A stretch of DNA of 64,000 bases. Origin: Bacteroidales bacterium UBA3754 (GTDB lineage: Bacteria; Bacteroidota; Bacteroidia; Bacteroidales; UBA1715). Numbering within the stretch: position 1 is the first letter of the stretch; each line of letters starts with the position of its first letter. The notes beneath the pieces are model-generated. The model saw nothing but the letters and a program-made list of their open reading frames with translations, was not told the origin of the DNA and searched no databases. Both the position numbers and the translations under genes were made by a program. The stretch is taken from assembly GCA_002371705.1 (NCBI GenBank), contig DFGI01000051.1:7111-71110 (forward strand), written 5' to 3'. Of this stretch, positions 26,434 through 35,375 are shown in pieces.

Positions 26434-27972
26434 ATGAAAAAATTACTGATATGTATAATTTCGTTAGTCCTGTTCACATCGTGCTATACAACATGGACAA
26501 CGGTAGGAAATTATAAGCAATTGGAGCAACAAGGTTTAAAAACCTACCAATACGATAAATCTAAACAATACTACTTGTTTGGCGGTTTAATTCCGTTAGG
26601 CCATTCGCATGCAAATACGCCAAACGAACCATGCGAAATCAAGTCGAAATTTAAATTTGGTGATTTTCTGCTTACAACCATCACTTGCGACATTTTCTGT
26701 TCAAGAACAGTGTATGTATATGCATTTGAAGGTGGCTCGGCATATCCATTGCAAGAACCAGTTTCACCAGCTCCAAAAGTAAAAGAATCAGCTCCTCAAG
26801 CCGACGAGGTCGTTTCTGTTGAAACAAAGTCTGAACCAGAAAAAGTTGAAAAGAAATCGAAAAAACAAGAAACGCAAGTAGATCAACCGAAAACCGAGGA
26901 ACCTATTGCGGAACCTGTAGCACAAACCGACAAAAAACAGGCAAGCAAAACAACTAAGAAAGACAAAAAAGAGGAAACTCCAATTGTTGCGAACGACGCG
27001 CCACAAAGCGAGCCGTCGCAGCCAGCAATAATTCCTGTGCAAGAAGAACCTCAAAGCACTCCTGTTGTTGAAGAAACATTGAATCCAATCGTGGAAGAAC
27101 CAATTGAAGTGATAACAGAAGTTGAACCAGAACCAGCTCCTGCCCCACAAGTGGAAAGTAGTGTAACCAGCATTGTGAATGGTGCCGTGATAGCTCCTTT
27201 CACTGTTGGATCCACTAAAAAGGTTTATTTCTCGAAAGGTAATCTCCAATATAAAGCAAGCAGCAAAACGTGGCGATTCGCCGAACAACAATATGACGCA
27301 ATCGGTGCCGACAATTCAAACATTTCAAGTTCCAATAGCGGTTGGATTGACTTATTTGGTTGGGGCACAAGTGGTTGGTATAACCGAAACACGTTCTATA
27401 TGCCTTACGACACTGAATCTGCTTCGGCTACCTACGGCTACGGCTATGGTCCAACCGATGGACAAACATACGAATACAGCCTGCGTGGCAAATTTGCGGA
27501 AGCTGACTGGGGCGTTGCAAATGTGATTTCCGAAGCTGGCGATTCCGCTGGTATGTGGCGTACACTTACCCGCGCGGAATGGGGATATATGTTGCTCAAA
27601 CGACCGAATGCGGCAAATCTGTACTCACTTGCAATTGTCAACGGTGTAAAAGGTCTGTTAATCCTGCCTGACGACTGGACGTGTCCTGGTGGCATTAATT
27701 TCATAGCACGCACAAGTTTTGAATTGAACAACTACACACTTGAGCAATGGAAGAAATTGGAATCGCATGGAGCTATTTTCCTACCATCGGCTGGTTGCCG
27801 CTACGGCACAACCGTCGGCAATGTGGGAACAACTGGCAGCTATTGGACAGCTTCGGCTTCAGGCGGCGAAAATGCGTGGTATTTTGTGTTCAATAAAGGC
27901 AAAATCGACATTGTTTCCGACTTTAGCCGAGCTCTTGGACGCTCTGTGCGCTTGGTTCAGGACATTCAATAA
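26434..27972 (+). CDS. Mosaic lipoprotein: Bor-like domain, charged linker, Bacteroidales GNLQY-type domain
   Basis: A 512-residue lipoprotein with signal ending LFTSC. Part 1 (about 17-100) resembles the Bor surface lipoprotein family (FGGLIPLGHS and two cysteines). Part 2 (about 105-245) is a low-complexity linker rich in Lys, Glu, Pro and Gln. Part 3 (about 250-512) is a domain common in gut Bacteroidales (VYFSKGNLQY, WIDLFGWGTSGW, WRTLTRAEWGYM, SYWTASASGG, GRSVRLVQ), akin to DUF1566/FGE-like surface modules. The start at 26434 gives the proper signal. The function is unknown; the linker suggests reach across the wall to the surface. Confidence 0.75.
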   Translation: MKKLLICIISLVLFTSCYTTWTTVGNYKQLEQQGLKTYQYDKSKQYYLFGGLIPLGHSHANTPNEPCEIKSKFKFGDFLLTTITCDIFCSRTVYVYAFEGGSAYPLQEPVSPAPKVKESAPQADEVVSVETKSEPEKVEKKSKKQETQVDQPKTEEPIAEPVAQTDKKQASKTTKKDKKEETPIVANDAPQSEPSQPAIIPVQEEPQSTPVVEETLNPIVEEPIEVITEVEPEPAPAPQVESSVTSIVNGAVIAPFTVGSTKKVYFSKGNLQYKASSKTWRFAEQQYDAIGADNSNISSSNSGWIDLFGWGTSGWYNRNTFYMPYDTESASATYGYGYGPTDGQTYEYSLRGKFAEADWGVANVISEAGDSAGMWRTLTRAEWGYMLLKRPNAANLYSLAIVNGVKGLLILPDDWTCPGGINFIARTSFELNNYTLEQWKKLESHGAIFLPSAGCRYGTTVGNVGTTGSYWTASASGGENAWYFVFNKGKIDIVSDFSRALGRSVRLVQDIQ

Positions 27973-28028
27973 GAATTCCACCCATAAATACCTGTTGAAT
28001 AGTTTTTTATAACTTAAAAAACGCTTCG

Positions 28029-28058
28029 CTTGTACGTTCAAATAATTGTTTAGCTTTG
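28029..28058 (+). promoter_or_regulatory. Housekeeping promoter of the OmpA-family gene
   Basis: CTTG (28029-28032), 18 bases, TAGCTTTG (28051-28058). It overlaps the first codons of a longer possible frame (28046), so the gene start must be the ATG at 28076. Confidence 0.6.
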
Positions 28059-28075
28059 AGAAAAAATTAGAACGT

Positions 28076-29074
28076 ATGAGAAAGATTTTTGTTTTTGCTC
28101 TGTGTGCTACAATGATGAGCGCCTGCGTATCGCAAAAAAAATACAACGATATGCTTATGAGAAACCAATTCGACAAAGATTCTTTGCAATCGGTTATCAA
28201 TAGTTGCCAGAAAAATTTGGAGAAAACGACAGCTCTGGAGGAACAACTTGAAAAAAATGTGGTCTCACTCCGCGCTGATTCTCTTTCGAAAAAACGCCAA
28301 ATTGAGAATCTGACTTCACAAAACGCTGAACTCAAACAACTTAACACAAATCTTACCAACAAGCAATCGGCAATGATTAAACAACAAGCTGCCGAAAGCA
28401 AGAAAACGCTGGAAGAACTGCAAATCGCCCGCGAAAAACTACAAAACCGCGAAGACGAACTTGATTCCATCCAGTTGAGTTTGGAACAGGAACGCAAGAA
28501 CCTCGACAAAATCCGTCGGGAACTTGGCATAAAAGACAACGAGATTTTGGCAAAAAACAAGCAAATCGCCGAAATGGAAGAAATTCTGCGTAAAAAAGAC
28601 TCCGCTACAATTGCACTGCGCAACAAAATCGAAAAGGCGTTGAATGGTTTTGAAGGACAAGGTTTGAACATTACCCACCGTGATGGGAAAATCTACTTGG
28701 TTCTTGACGAATCGCTCCTATTCAGCGTTGGTAAAAGCGATGTGGCTCCCAAAGGTCAGGAAGTGCTGAAAAATTTAGCAACAGTTCTTGCCCAAAATCC
28801 TGACATCAACATTCAAATTGAAGGTCACACCGACAACACCGGTGGTACAAAAATCAACTGGGAACTGAGTACCAAACGTGCGTTGGCAATTTCACAGATT
28901 TTACTCGAAAATTCCAGCATCGACGGAAAACGAATCACCGTTTCTGGCCGAGGTCAATATTGCCCTGTTGACAATACCAACACCGCCGAAGGTCGTGCCA
29001 AAAACCGCCGCTCCGAAATCATCTTAACCCCTGATTTACAGGAGTTATACGACATATTGAACTCAAAAGAATAA
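28076..29074 (+). CDS. OmpA-family lipoprotein with long coiled coil
   Basis: A 332-residue peptidoglycan-binding lipoprotein: signal MRKIFVFALCATMMSAC, a coiled coil (about 30-185, rich in Lys, Glu, Leu, Gln) and a C-terminal OmpA domain (about 205-325, with IQIEGHTDNTGG and GRAKNRRSEI). The coil should span the periplasm and the end should grip the wall, tethering outer membrane to peptidoglycan. A strong terminator follows. Confidence 0.9.
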   Translation: MRKIFVFALCATMMSACVSQKKYNDMLMRNQFDKDSLQSVINSCQKNLEKTTALEEQLEKNVVSLRADSLSKKRQIENLTSQNAELKQLNTNLTNKQSAMIKQQAAESKKTLEELQIAREKLQNREDELDSIQLSLEQERKNLDKIRRELGIKDNEILAKNKQIAEMEEILRKKDSATIALRNKIEKALNGFEGQGLNITHRDGKIYLVLDESLLFSVGKSDVAPKGQEVLKNLATVLAQNPDINIQIEGHTDNTGGTKINWELSTKRALAISQILLENSSIDGKRITVSGRGQYCPVDNTNTAEGRAKNRRSEIILTPDLQELYDILNSKE

Positions 29075-29088
29075 TTGGAATTTAGACA

Positions 29089-29135
29089 AAAAAACGGGGT
29101 TTTCAAAGTTCTATACTTCGAAAATCCCGTTTTTT
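29089..29135. terminator. Bidirectional terminator between the OmpA-family gene and the response regulator gene
   Basis: A 16-bp stem (29089-29104 with 29120-29135, one G-T pair) flanked by A and T runs on both sides, so it can act in both directions. Its right arm lies in the last codons and 3' end of the response regulator gene. Confidence 0.85.
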
Positions 29136-29752
29136 ATTGCATATACCACAAGACCTGCGGTATTTTTTGCTTCTGTTTTAAGTAAAAGATTTTCACGGTG
29201 CTTGTCAACTGTCCGTTTGCTAATAAACAGCAAATCAGCAATTTCCTGATTCGACAAACCCTTGCAAATATTATACAGCACCTCAATCTCGCGTTCGGTT
29301 AAGTCAAGAATCGGTTTTTCTGTTTTTTTCTTGTACATATTCGCAATAATTCGGTCAAGAATCTCCTGCGAAAAGAAATTATTGCCCTCGCTCACATCAA
29401 GAATTGCCTTCTGCACATCCTCAAACTGCGAATTTTTCAGCAAAAAACCCCGCACGCCCACATCAATCATCTTTGAATAATATTCTTCCTCAGCATACAT
29501 CGACAAGGCTATAATCTTGAGATTTGGATATTTTTCCAAAGCAATTTTTGAAGCTGTAATACCATCAATTTCAGGCATTTCAATATCCATAAGGACAACA
29601 TCGGGAATTTTCGAATCAAGTTTTTCAAGAAAAATTTTGCCGTTTTCGGATTCTTCTATCTCCGAAATAAAATCGCAGTTCGACAGCAGAAATTTCAATC
29701 CTTCGCGGAACAACGAATGGTCGTCAACCAAATGTATTGATAACTTTTCCAT
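29111..29752 (-). CDS. NarL/LuxR-family response regulator
   Basis: A 213-residue two-component regulator. The receiver domain has the phospho-acceptor D56 (VVLMDIEMP) and acidic pocket D10-D11; the C-terminal LuxR-type helix-turn-helix includes LTEREIEVLYNICKGLSNQE and SKRTVDKHRENL. It overlaps the kinase stop by one base (TGATG), so the two are coupled. Its targets are unknown. Confidence 0.92.
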   Translation of the reverse strand: MEKLSIHLVDDHSLFREGLKFLLSNCDFISEIEESENGKIFLEKLDSKIPDVVLMDIEMPEIDGITASKIALEKYPNLKIIALSMYAEEEYYSKMIDVGVRGFLLKNSQFEDVQKAILDVSEGNNFFSQEILDRIIANMYKKKTEKPILDLTEREIEVLYNICKGLSNQEIADLLFISKRTVDKHRENLLLKTEAKNTAGLVVYAIKNGIFEV

Positions 29753-30696
29753 CAGATTTTTACCTTAATACAGACCTTCATACCATTTTTAGGAGAACTT
29801 TCGAGCGAAAAATCACCATTTATCGACTTCACCCGTGATTCCATATTCGAAAGCCCCATTCCCTTATGTGGCATATTATTCACATCGAAACCAACTCCAT
29901 CATCATCATATTGCAACAGTAAAAAACCATCACTTTGATGCAAATGTATAGAAAGATGCTGCGCCGCCGAATGTCGGAGCGTATTTGTAATTAGTTCACA
30001 TACAACACGATACATAACCGTTTCAATAGTAAAATCGTATCTGTTGCCAGCAATTGTTGAATCAAATTCAACCGCAACATTCTGTTTTATCATTACTGTG
30101 TCGAGAAACGATTTTATAGCCCGTTCCAATCCAAAATTCGACAAAATGTGTGGACTCAATTTATTTGAGATTTCTTTAATGGTTATAATCGCCTCATCAA
30201 TCGCAAAATTTGTTTTCAACAAAATCTGTTTGTTTGATTCCGTTGCAATATCCTTATTTAAAGCGGAAAACGCCATTTTCACAGACGATAGTATTGGTCC
30301 CAAACCATCGTGTAATTCTTTGGCAAACATCTGTCGTTCGTTTTCCTCGGTTTTTACAATGGCAGAAAAAACCATACTTTCGTTTTGCTTCGCAAGTTGC
30401 TCAACCTTAGCCATATAGTTGAATAATTTTTTCACATAAAGTGTGCCGACAAAAATAAGAAGCGACACCAAAACAGAAATCCAATTACTCATAACTGGCA
30501 CATCCTCAATATGTTCCTCCGACATTTGCGAAATATAAATCAAATCGTATATTCGTTGGAACGCCATTATTGAAAAACCAATTGACAGCACAATCCACGC
30601 AATATTGTAACGAGTCCGTTTTATTAAACTCACCGCAATAATTGAAGCAACCAGCTGGAGCGCCACCGACAGGGACAGAGCAATAAAAATTAGCAT
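29752..30696 (-). CDS. NarX/DesK-type sensor histidine kinase
   Basis: A 314-residue membrane kinase. Two transmembrane pieces lie at about 2-26 and 31-47, another at about 70-87, then a HisKA_3 domain with phospho-acceptor H129 (AKELHDGLGP) and an ATPase domain with DDDGVGFD and KGMGLSNMESRV. No large extracellular sensor domain is visible, so the signal may be sensed in the membrane. ATG 30696 is preferred over a TTG two codons upstream. Confidence 0.9.
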   Translation of the reverse strand: MLIFIALSLSVALQLVASIIAVSLIKRTRYNIAWIVLSIGFSIMAFQRIYDLIYISQMSEEHIEDVPVMSNWISVLVSLLIFVGTLYVKKLFNYMAKVEQLAKQNESMVFSAIVKTEENERQMFAKELHDGLGPILSSVKMAFSALNKDIATESNKQILLKTNFAIDEAIITIKEISNKLSPHILSNFGLERAIKSFLDTVMIKQNVAVEFDSTIAGNRYDFTIETVMYRVVCELITNTLRHSAAQHLSIHLHQSDGFLLLQYDDDGVGFDVNNMPHKGMGLSNMESRVKSINGDFSLESSPKNGMKVCIKVKI

Positions 30697-30778
30697 AGAC
30701 AATTATTTTGCTGTAAATGTATTCATATTTTTTAAGAAATTTTATTTATACATTTGCAAATATAATATTAATAGACGT

Positions 30779-31006
30779 ATGGTTAGAGTTCTCATCATTA
30801 CAATATGCGTAATTTGCGACATTTGGCTCCTGCATCAGATTTGGATAGCCGAAAAAAATCTTCGTAGCACATCCGAAAAATTATTATGGTCGGCTATGAT
30901 TTTATTGTTCCACGTGATTACCGTTGCGATTTACATTTTTCTTGATTCGAACAACAATTCAAACAATCAAAACAATTCTGACGATGGACAAACGATTTAT
31001 TTATAA
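30779..31006 (+). CDS. Small PLDc_N-like two-helix membrane protein
   Basis: A 75-residue protein with two transmembrane helices (about 3-22 and 37-54). The second helix region (KLLWSAMILLFHVITVAIYIF) resembles the phospholipase D nuclease N-terminal (PLDc_N) domain, common in short Bacteroidetes proteins. A -7 box TACATTTG lies at 30749-30756. Its last 23 bases overlap the nitroreductase gene. Function unknown. Confidence 0.65.
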   Translation: MVRVLIITICVICDIWLLHQIWIAEKNLRSTSEKLLWSAMILLFHVITVAIYIFLDSNNNSNNQNNSDDGQTIYL

Positions 31007-31610
31007 CACATTCATTCTCTGTTTTTTAGCAATGACAAGCATAGCACAAAACATACAACTGCCTGCGCCTCAAAAAGATGGAGGAAAGTCAATATCATAT
31101 TGTTTGCAGAATCGCAAATCAACGAAAGAATATAGTGCAAAGAAATTAAGCGACCAGCAAATTTCTAACATCCTATGGGCGGCATACGGATTCAACCGTG
31201 CCGACAAACGCACAGTGCCATCAGCTATGAATTGCCAAGAATTTACGCTGTACGTGTTTCTTCCAACAGGTATTTATCGTTGGAACGACAAAACAAACGA
31301 ACTTGTCCAACTCGCCAAAGGCGACCATAGAAACGTAGCTGGCAAACAAGACTACGTGGCACTTGCCGCTATGAATATTGTGTATGTTGCCGATTACTTA
31401 AAAATGGAAAGCATCGATGCCAACAGCCGCAGTAATATGGCTTACGCCGATTGCGGATTTATCGCCCAAAACGTATATCTGCAATGCGCCTCAGAAAACC
31501 TTGGTTGTGTAATCCGTGGCTATGTTGACAAAGATTTGCTTACAAAAACATTGAACCTAAAATCAACCGAACATGTGATTCTATCGCAATCGGTTGGAGG
31601 GATGAAATAA
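30984..31610 (+). CDS. Exported SagB/ThcOx-like nitroreductase-family protein
   Basis: A 208-residue flavin oxidoreductase of the SagB/ThcOx nitroreductase group (LQNRKSTKEYSAKKLSDQ, ILWAAYGFNRADKRTVPSA, GFIAQNVYLQCASENLG). Unlike the toxin-modifying SagB enzymes there is no cyclodehydratase or precursor gene nearby. The start gives an apparent signal peptide (residues 1-22, ending SIAQ), so it may act in the periplasm. It overlaps the upstream small gene by 23 bases. Confidence 0.8.
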   Translation: MDKRFIYNTFILCFLAMTSIAQNIQLPAPQKDGGKSISYCLQNRKSTKEYSAKKLSDQQISNILWAAYGFNRADKRTVPSAMNCQEFTLYVFLPTGIYRWNDKTNELVQLAKGDHRNVAGKQDYVALAAMNIVYVADYLKMESIDANSRSNMAYADCGFIAQNVYLQCASENLGCVIRGYVDKDLLTKTLNLKSTEHVILSQSVGGMK

Positions 31611-31613
31611 TTC

Positions 31614-32213
31614 TCAATGACAACCACCACAACAACCGCCGTCGCCACAATCTGAACCGCAGTCAGAGCCACAGCCACCGTCACTGCAAGAGCCGCCTCC
31701 CCCACAATGACCTCCACAACAGCCACGACGAAAACCATTCTCCAACTCTTCTTGGGTCGCTTCGCGAACGGATTCTATTTTTCCACTAAAGAACAACTCC
31801 ACGCCTGCCAACGGATTATTGAAATCCATCACAACTACATTATTTTCTTCATCAACACGAACAACAGAGCCGTTCAGCGGATTTCCCTGCGCATCACGCA
31901 TAGGAATTACATTGCCAGCATACAACAAATCTTTTTGTACAGTTCCATCAACCGAAAAAACCTCCATCGGAACTTCAACCACAGCCTCATCAATTCGCTC
32001 ACCATACGCCTCGGCTGGCGTTAAGGCAAAATCAAATTCGTCGCCAATAGTAAGCCCAGCAATGTTTTCTTCGAATTTCGGCAACAACATTCCCGCACCA
32101 AATAAAAATTCCAACGGTTTTTCCGCCTTACAAACTTCTATAACTTCGCCATTTTCGTTATCTTTATACAACGTATATGACAACGCCACGACTTTATTCT
32201 TTTCTATCTTCAT
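31614..32213 (-). CDS. slyD: FKBP-type peptidyl-prolyl isomerase SlyD with metal-binding tail
   Basis: A 199-residue SlyD protein: FKBP domain split by the insert-in-flap domain (LEFLFGAGMLLPKFEENI and AYGERIDEAVVEVP), acting as proline isomerase, chaperone and metal store. The last 36 or so residues are almost only Cys, His, Gly, Ser and Asp (for example GGCGSDCGSDCGDGG), a strong nickel/zinc-binding tail. Last gene in the minus-strand run from the ammonia-lyase. It converges with the nitroreductase with 3 bases between. Confidence 0.92.
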   Translation of the reverse strand: MKIEKNKVVALSYTLYKDNENGEVIEVCKAEKPLEFLFGAGMLLPKFEENIAGLTIGDEFDFALTPAEAYGERIDEAVVEVPMEVFSVDGTVQKDLLYAGNVIPMRDAQGNPLNGSVVRVDEENNVVVMDFNNPLAGVELFFSGKIESVREATQEELENGFRRGCCGGHCGGGGSCSDGGCGSDCGSDCGDGGCCGGCH

Positions 32214-32227
32214 CTAAATACTTTTTA

Positions 32228-33544
32228 TTATTTCTTCATCTCAAACACAGCCACCGTACCTTGCAGGTAGCCTTTTTTCATTCCTTCATTACAAATCACC
32301 ATATCGCCGTTTGAAAGAAAATCCAAACCCTCTGGCTTGTAAAAATCATCTGGCGACAATAGTATCACTTGCTTCACAACAGTACCATCATACACCACAA
32401 TCATTCGTTCCGAAGCAGAAAGCACATATAACTCGTTGGTGATTGGATGAATCGCAAGCGCCGAAGGATTAAACGCCATTGTTTCTGTGGAAACGTTCTC
32501 GTAATGCTTTTTCACAAACGAACGTATGTCGTCTATTTTTATTGATAGGATTGGTTTCACTGCGTTATTATGTTGAACATCAATCGAATAAACCATTCGT
32601 TCTTTTTCAGCGTTTGCCATAACTTCACGTTTATGCTGCTTCTTGTCTGTCGTGCGCAATCCCAACGATGGCTCTTTACACGATACAAGGAACTGATGCG
32701 CCTTTGCATCGTAAAAAAGCCCCTCCAAATTCATACAAGGCACATTCAACATGACTTGGCTGCAATGTCCCGAAAATTTCTCATAATTAAACGAAAACAA
32801 ACTGCCGTCGCTCCGAAGCACATACACCATGTTTCCAACAACTTGCACATCCTCAAAATCGCCGACATCGGTAAACCTGCCAACTGTTGAAAGCGATTCG
32901 TCACGCAAATCAACCTGAAAAACAGCACCAAGCTCATCTTGCACACAAAATATCACAGAATCACCCACAACCGACAAACCAGAGATTTCCTTCAACACTT
33001 CAGGTACATCGAATTGTTTCTTTGGATGCAACATATCGTACGGCAACGATGCATAATAAGCTGACTTTTCCAGTGTTTTTTGCGACCACGTTTCGGTTGC
33101 GATATAATTTTTGATTTTATAGAATTTGCCATCCAACGTAAAAAACAAATTTTCCTCTATGCCATGTTTCAACACCTCCACTTTTACAAACGAAGTATCG
33201 GCAGTCTCTATTAAACTAATTTCATCTAAAATCCATCCTGCGTGATTTTTTTGAATTTTCTTGTTCAGTTTATTAAGAAACATCGCATCAGGTTTGTACG
33301 GACTTTCTTTGTACAACACATTCCCTTGACTATCAAACACCAATGAAATTGGTTGGTCGTCGCACAAAAATTCGATTTCTTTCGATTCGAACTTATTTTC
33401 TACATTTATAACATCAGCTTTCGGACAGATTCGATACACCTCCGCCATCATCAAACTGGTTTCCTGACTTGTTGTTTTTTTACCAGAACATCCTAAAAAC
33501 AAGACTGTTACGGCAAATAGAATTATTCTTGTTTGTCGTTTCAT
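32228..33544 (-). CDS. SdiA-regulated-type beta-propeller lipoprotein
   Basis: A 438-residue lipoprotein (signal ends VLFLGC). The first part (about 30-150) resembles a PepSY-like region; the second (about 175-438) is a propeller with EISGLSVVGDSVIFCVQDELG, FEDVQVVGNMVYVLRSDGSLF, ALAIHPITNELYVLSASERM and PEGLDFLSNGDMVICNEG, the pattern of the SdiA-regulated/esterase-like phytase family. It lies 14 bases before slyD and 10 bases after the ketoacyl synthase gene. Its substrate is unknown. Confidence 0.8.
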   Translation of the reverse strand: MKRQTRIILFAVTVLFLGCSGKKTTSQETSLMMAEVYRICPKADVINVENKFESKEIEFLCDDQPISLVFDSQGNVLYKESPYKPDAMFLNKLNKKIQKNHAGWILDEISLIETADTSFVKVEVLKHGIEENLFFTLDGKFYKIKNYIATETWSQKTLEKSAYYASLPYDMLHPKKQFDVPEVLKEISGLSVVGDSVIFCVQDELGAVFQVDLRDESLSTVGRFTDVGDFEDVQVVGNMVYVLRSDGSLFSFNYEKFSGHCSQVMLNVPCMNLEGLFYDAKAHQFLVSCKEPSLGLRTTDKKQHKREVMANAEKERMVYSIDVQHNNAVKPILSIKIDDIRSFVKKHYENVSTETMAFNPSALAIHPITNELYVLSASERMIVVYDGTVVKQVILLSPDDFYKPEGLDFLSNGDMVICNEGMKKGYLQGTVAVFEMKK

Positions 33545-33554
33545 ACGTTGTGAT

Positions 33555-34772
33555 TTATATTTTAGTGACTACTAATGCGCTGTTTGTGCCACCAAAACCA
33601 AACGAATTCGATAAGAATGTTTGTATTGCTTTGGTGGTTGTTTTTGTCGCAATATTAAGATTTTTTGAATACTCATCAGGCGATTCAAAATTGATATTCG
33701 GTGCAACAAACGAATGTTGCATCATAAGCAACGAATACACTATCTCACTTGAACCTGCCATCCAACATTCGTGTCCTGTCATTGATTTTGTGGAACTTAT
33801 CAACGGGCGAACCGATCCAAACAATGAATCCAACGCAATCGCCTCAAACATATCGCCTTGTGGCGTTGATGTGGCGTGTGCATTCACATAATCAATATCG
33901 GCAATGCCTTTGCCTGCATCTTTCAAAGCACGTTCCATCGCCACTTGTGAACCAACATCGCTTGGCTGCGAAATATTTGCGCCATTCGACGAGAATCCAT
34001 AACCAACAACTTCCGCAAGAATCTTAGCACCTCGTTTTACCGCATGCTCATATTCTTCAAGAATGACCGTTGCAGCCCCTCCACTTGGCACAAGACCATC
34101 GCGCGACGCATCGAACGGGCGCGACGCTTTTGTAGGCTCGTCCACTCGCACCGAAAAAGCACTTATACCATCAAAACTGCTCATTGACAGGTAATTAGTT
34201 TCCTGCGCTCCGCCGCACACAATCATTTCCTGCTGACCACTCCGAATAAACATTGTGCCCAAACCAATTGCATGTGAACTACTTGCACAAGCAGCACTGA
34301 TAGTCATATTCACACCACGCAATTTAAAAATGGTGGACAAATTCATCGTCACCGTTGAATTCATTGATTGGAAAATCGCTCCTGAACCCAACAATGTCGT
34401 ATCTTTTTTCTCCATTGCAATTGTATGAGCTTCTATAACCGCCTTTGCTGAAGAATCATTTCCGTACAGAATACCAACTTCATTGTTCGATAAATAATCC
34501 ATATCAACGCCAGCATTCTGCAAAGCTTCTGCTGTTGCCACATACGCATATTCTCCTTGTTCTGACAAACAAACCCGTGCACGACGGTCCAACACGCCCT
34601 TGAGATTTGGACGTTCCACTATTCCCGTCAACGGCGAACGATAGCCATACTCCGTACGCATCGGGTCAATTCCAATACCCGACTTACCCGCATACAGCGA
34701 TTTAGCAACCTCATCGAGATTTTTACCCAAACACGAATAAATTCCTATTCCCGTTATGACAACTCTTTTCAT
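33555..34772 (-). CDS. Beta-ketoacyl-ACP synthase (KAS I/II type)
   Basis: A 405-residue condensing enzyme with intact catalytic residues: C162 (ACASSSHA), H299 (NAHATSTPQGD) and H334 (STKSMTGHECW), plus K329. It elongates an ACP-bound acyl chain. The gene lies apart from any fatty acid operon, beside a FabG-like gene and an ammonia-lyase, so a special acyl product is likely rather than normal fatty acid synthesis. No acyl carrier protein gene is in the window. Confidence 0.9.
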   Translation of the reverse strand: MKRVVITGIGIYSCLGKNLDEVAKSLYAGKSGIGIDPMRTEYGYRSPLTGIVERPNLKGVLDRRARVCLSEQGEYAYVATAEALQNAGVDMDYLSNNEVGILYGNDSSAKAVIEAHTIAMEKKDTTLLGSGAIFQSMNSTVTMNLSTIFKLRGVNMTISAACASSSHAIGLGTMFIRSGQQEMIVCGGAQETNYLSMSSFDGISAFSVRVDEPTKASRPFDASRDGLVPSGGAATVILEEYEHAVKRGAKILAEVVGYGFSSNGANISQPSDVGSQVAMERALKDAGKGIADIDYVNAHATSTPQGDMFEAIALDSLFGSVRPLISSTKSMTGHECWMAGSSEIVYSLLMMQHSFVAPNINFESPDEYSKNLNIATKTTTKAIQTFLSNSFGFGGTNSALVVTKI

Positions 34773-34793
34773 ACAAATGCATCGATTTTGCGA

Positions 34794-35321
34794 TTACCAC
34801 TCTATACCGCAACGCACCGAAAGTCCCGAAAAATTTATGTCTTTCGTCACATATTGGTCTTTTACCGAATCCCAATATTGGCTTTCTTCAATTGTGTCAT
34901 AATAGGTTGCACCAACCATTACCGAAACAGCAAAATCCTTTGAGGTGGCAAAACGAATTCCCACTGCCGCATCACCGTAAGCGCCTTGGTCTTCACCCAA
35001 GTATGAACCCAAACGCATTGAAAAATAAGGAGATACTGATTTCGTTGTGTTCAATACATATTTAATGGAAGTGTAAAATGGAAATACAACGCAATCATTG
35101 TTGAATTCAGCCCCAACACCAATACCGGCAAACGTGTGACCACCAAAATAAAATCCATGGGTCGTTGACAGGTTGATTGAACTTTCTCCATCGAAATGGA
35201 ACAAGTTTCCTTCTTCAATAAATCCCTGATAACCATTAGGCGTACGGATTTCTGATTCCTGTGAGAACGCCATTGTTGCGCATGCAAGTGCCGCCACAAC
35301 TGTTAAAATTACTTTTTTCAT
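34794..35321 (-). CDS. Small outer membrane beta-barrel protein
   Basis: A 175-residue protein with signal peptide (ends TMAFSQ) and eight or so amphipathic strands, ending in SVRCGIEW with a terminal aromatic residue as for outer membrane barrels. It lies within the lyase/synthase run, 21 bases before the ketoacyl synthase gene. Its role is unknown; it may place or bind the product at the surface. Confidence 0.75.
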   Translation of the reverse strand: MKKVILTVVAALACATMAFSQESEIRTPNGYQGFIEEGNLFHFDGESSINLSTTHGFYFGGHTFAGIGVGAEFNNDCVVFPFYTSIKYVLNTTKSVSPYFSMRLGSYLGEDQGAYGDAAVGIRFATSKDFAVSVMVGATYYDTIEESQYWDSVKDQYVTKDINFSGLSVRCGIEW

Positions 35322-35375
35322 TTTTTTTGAGTTTTAATAGTTAATACTTCTTATCTTATTGAAATTCAACTTATT

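Noticed and set aside
27859..28671. Minus-strand open frame of 270 codons
   Set aside because: Antisense to the OmpA-family gene and the end of the mosaic lipoprotein gene; Ser/Arg-rich translation typical of a shadow frame of coiled-coil coding sequence.
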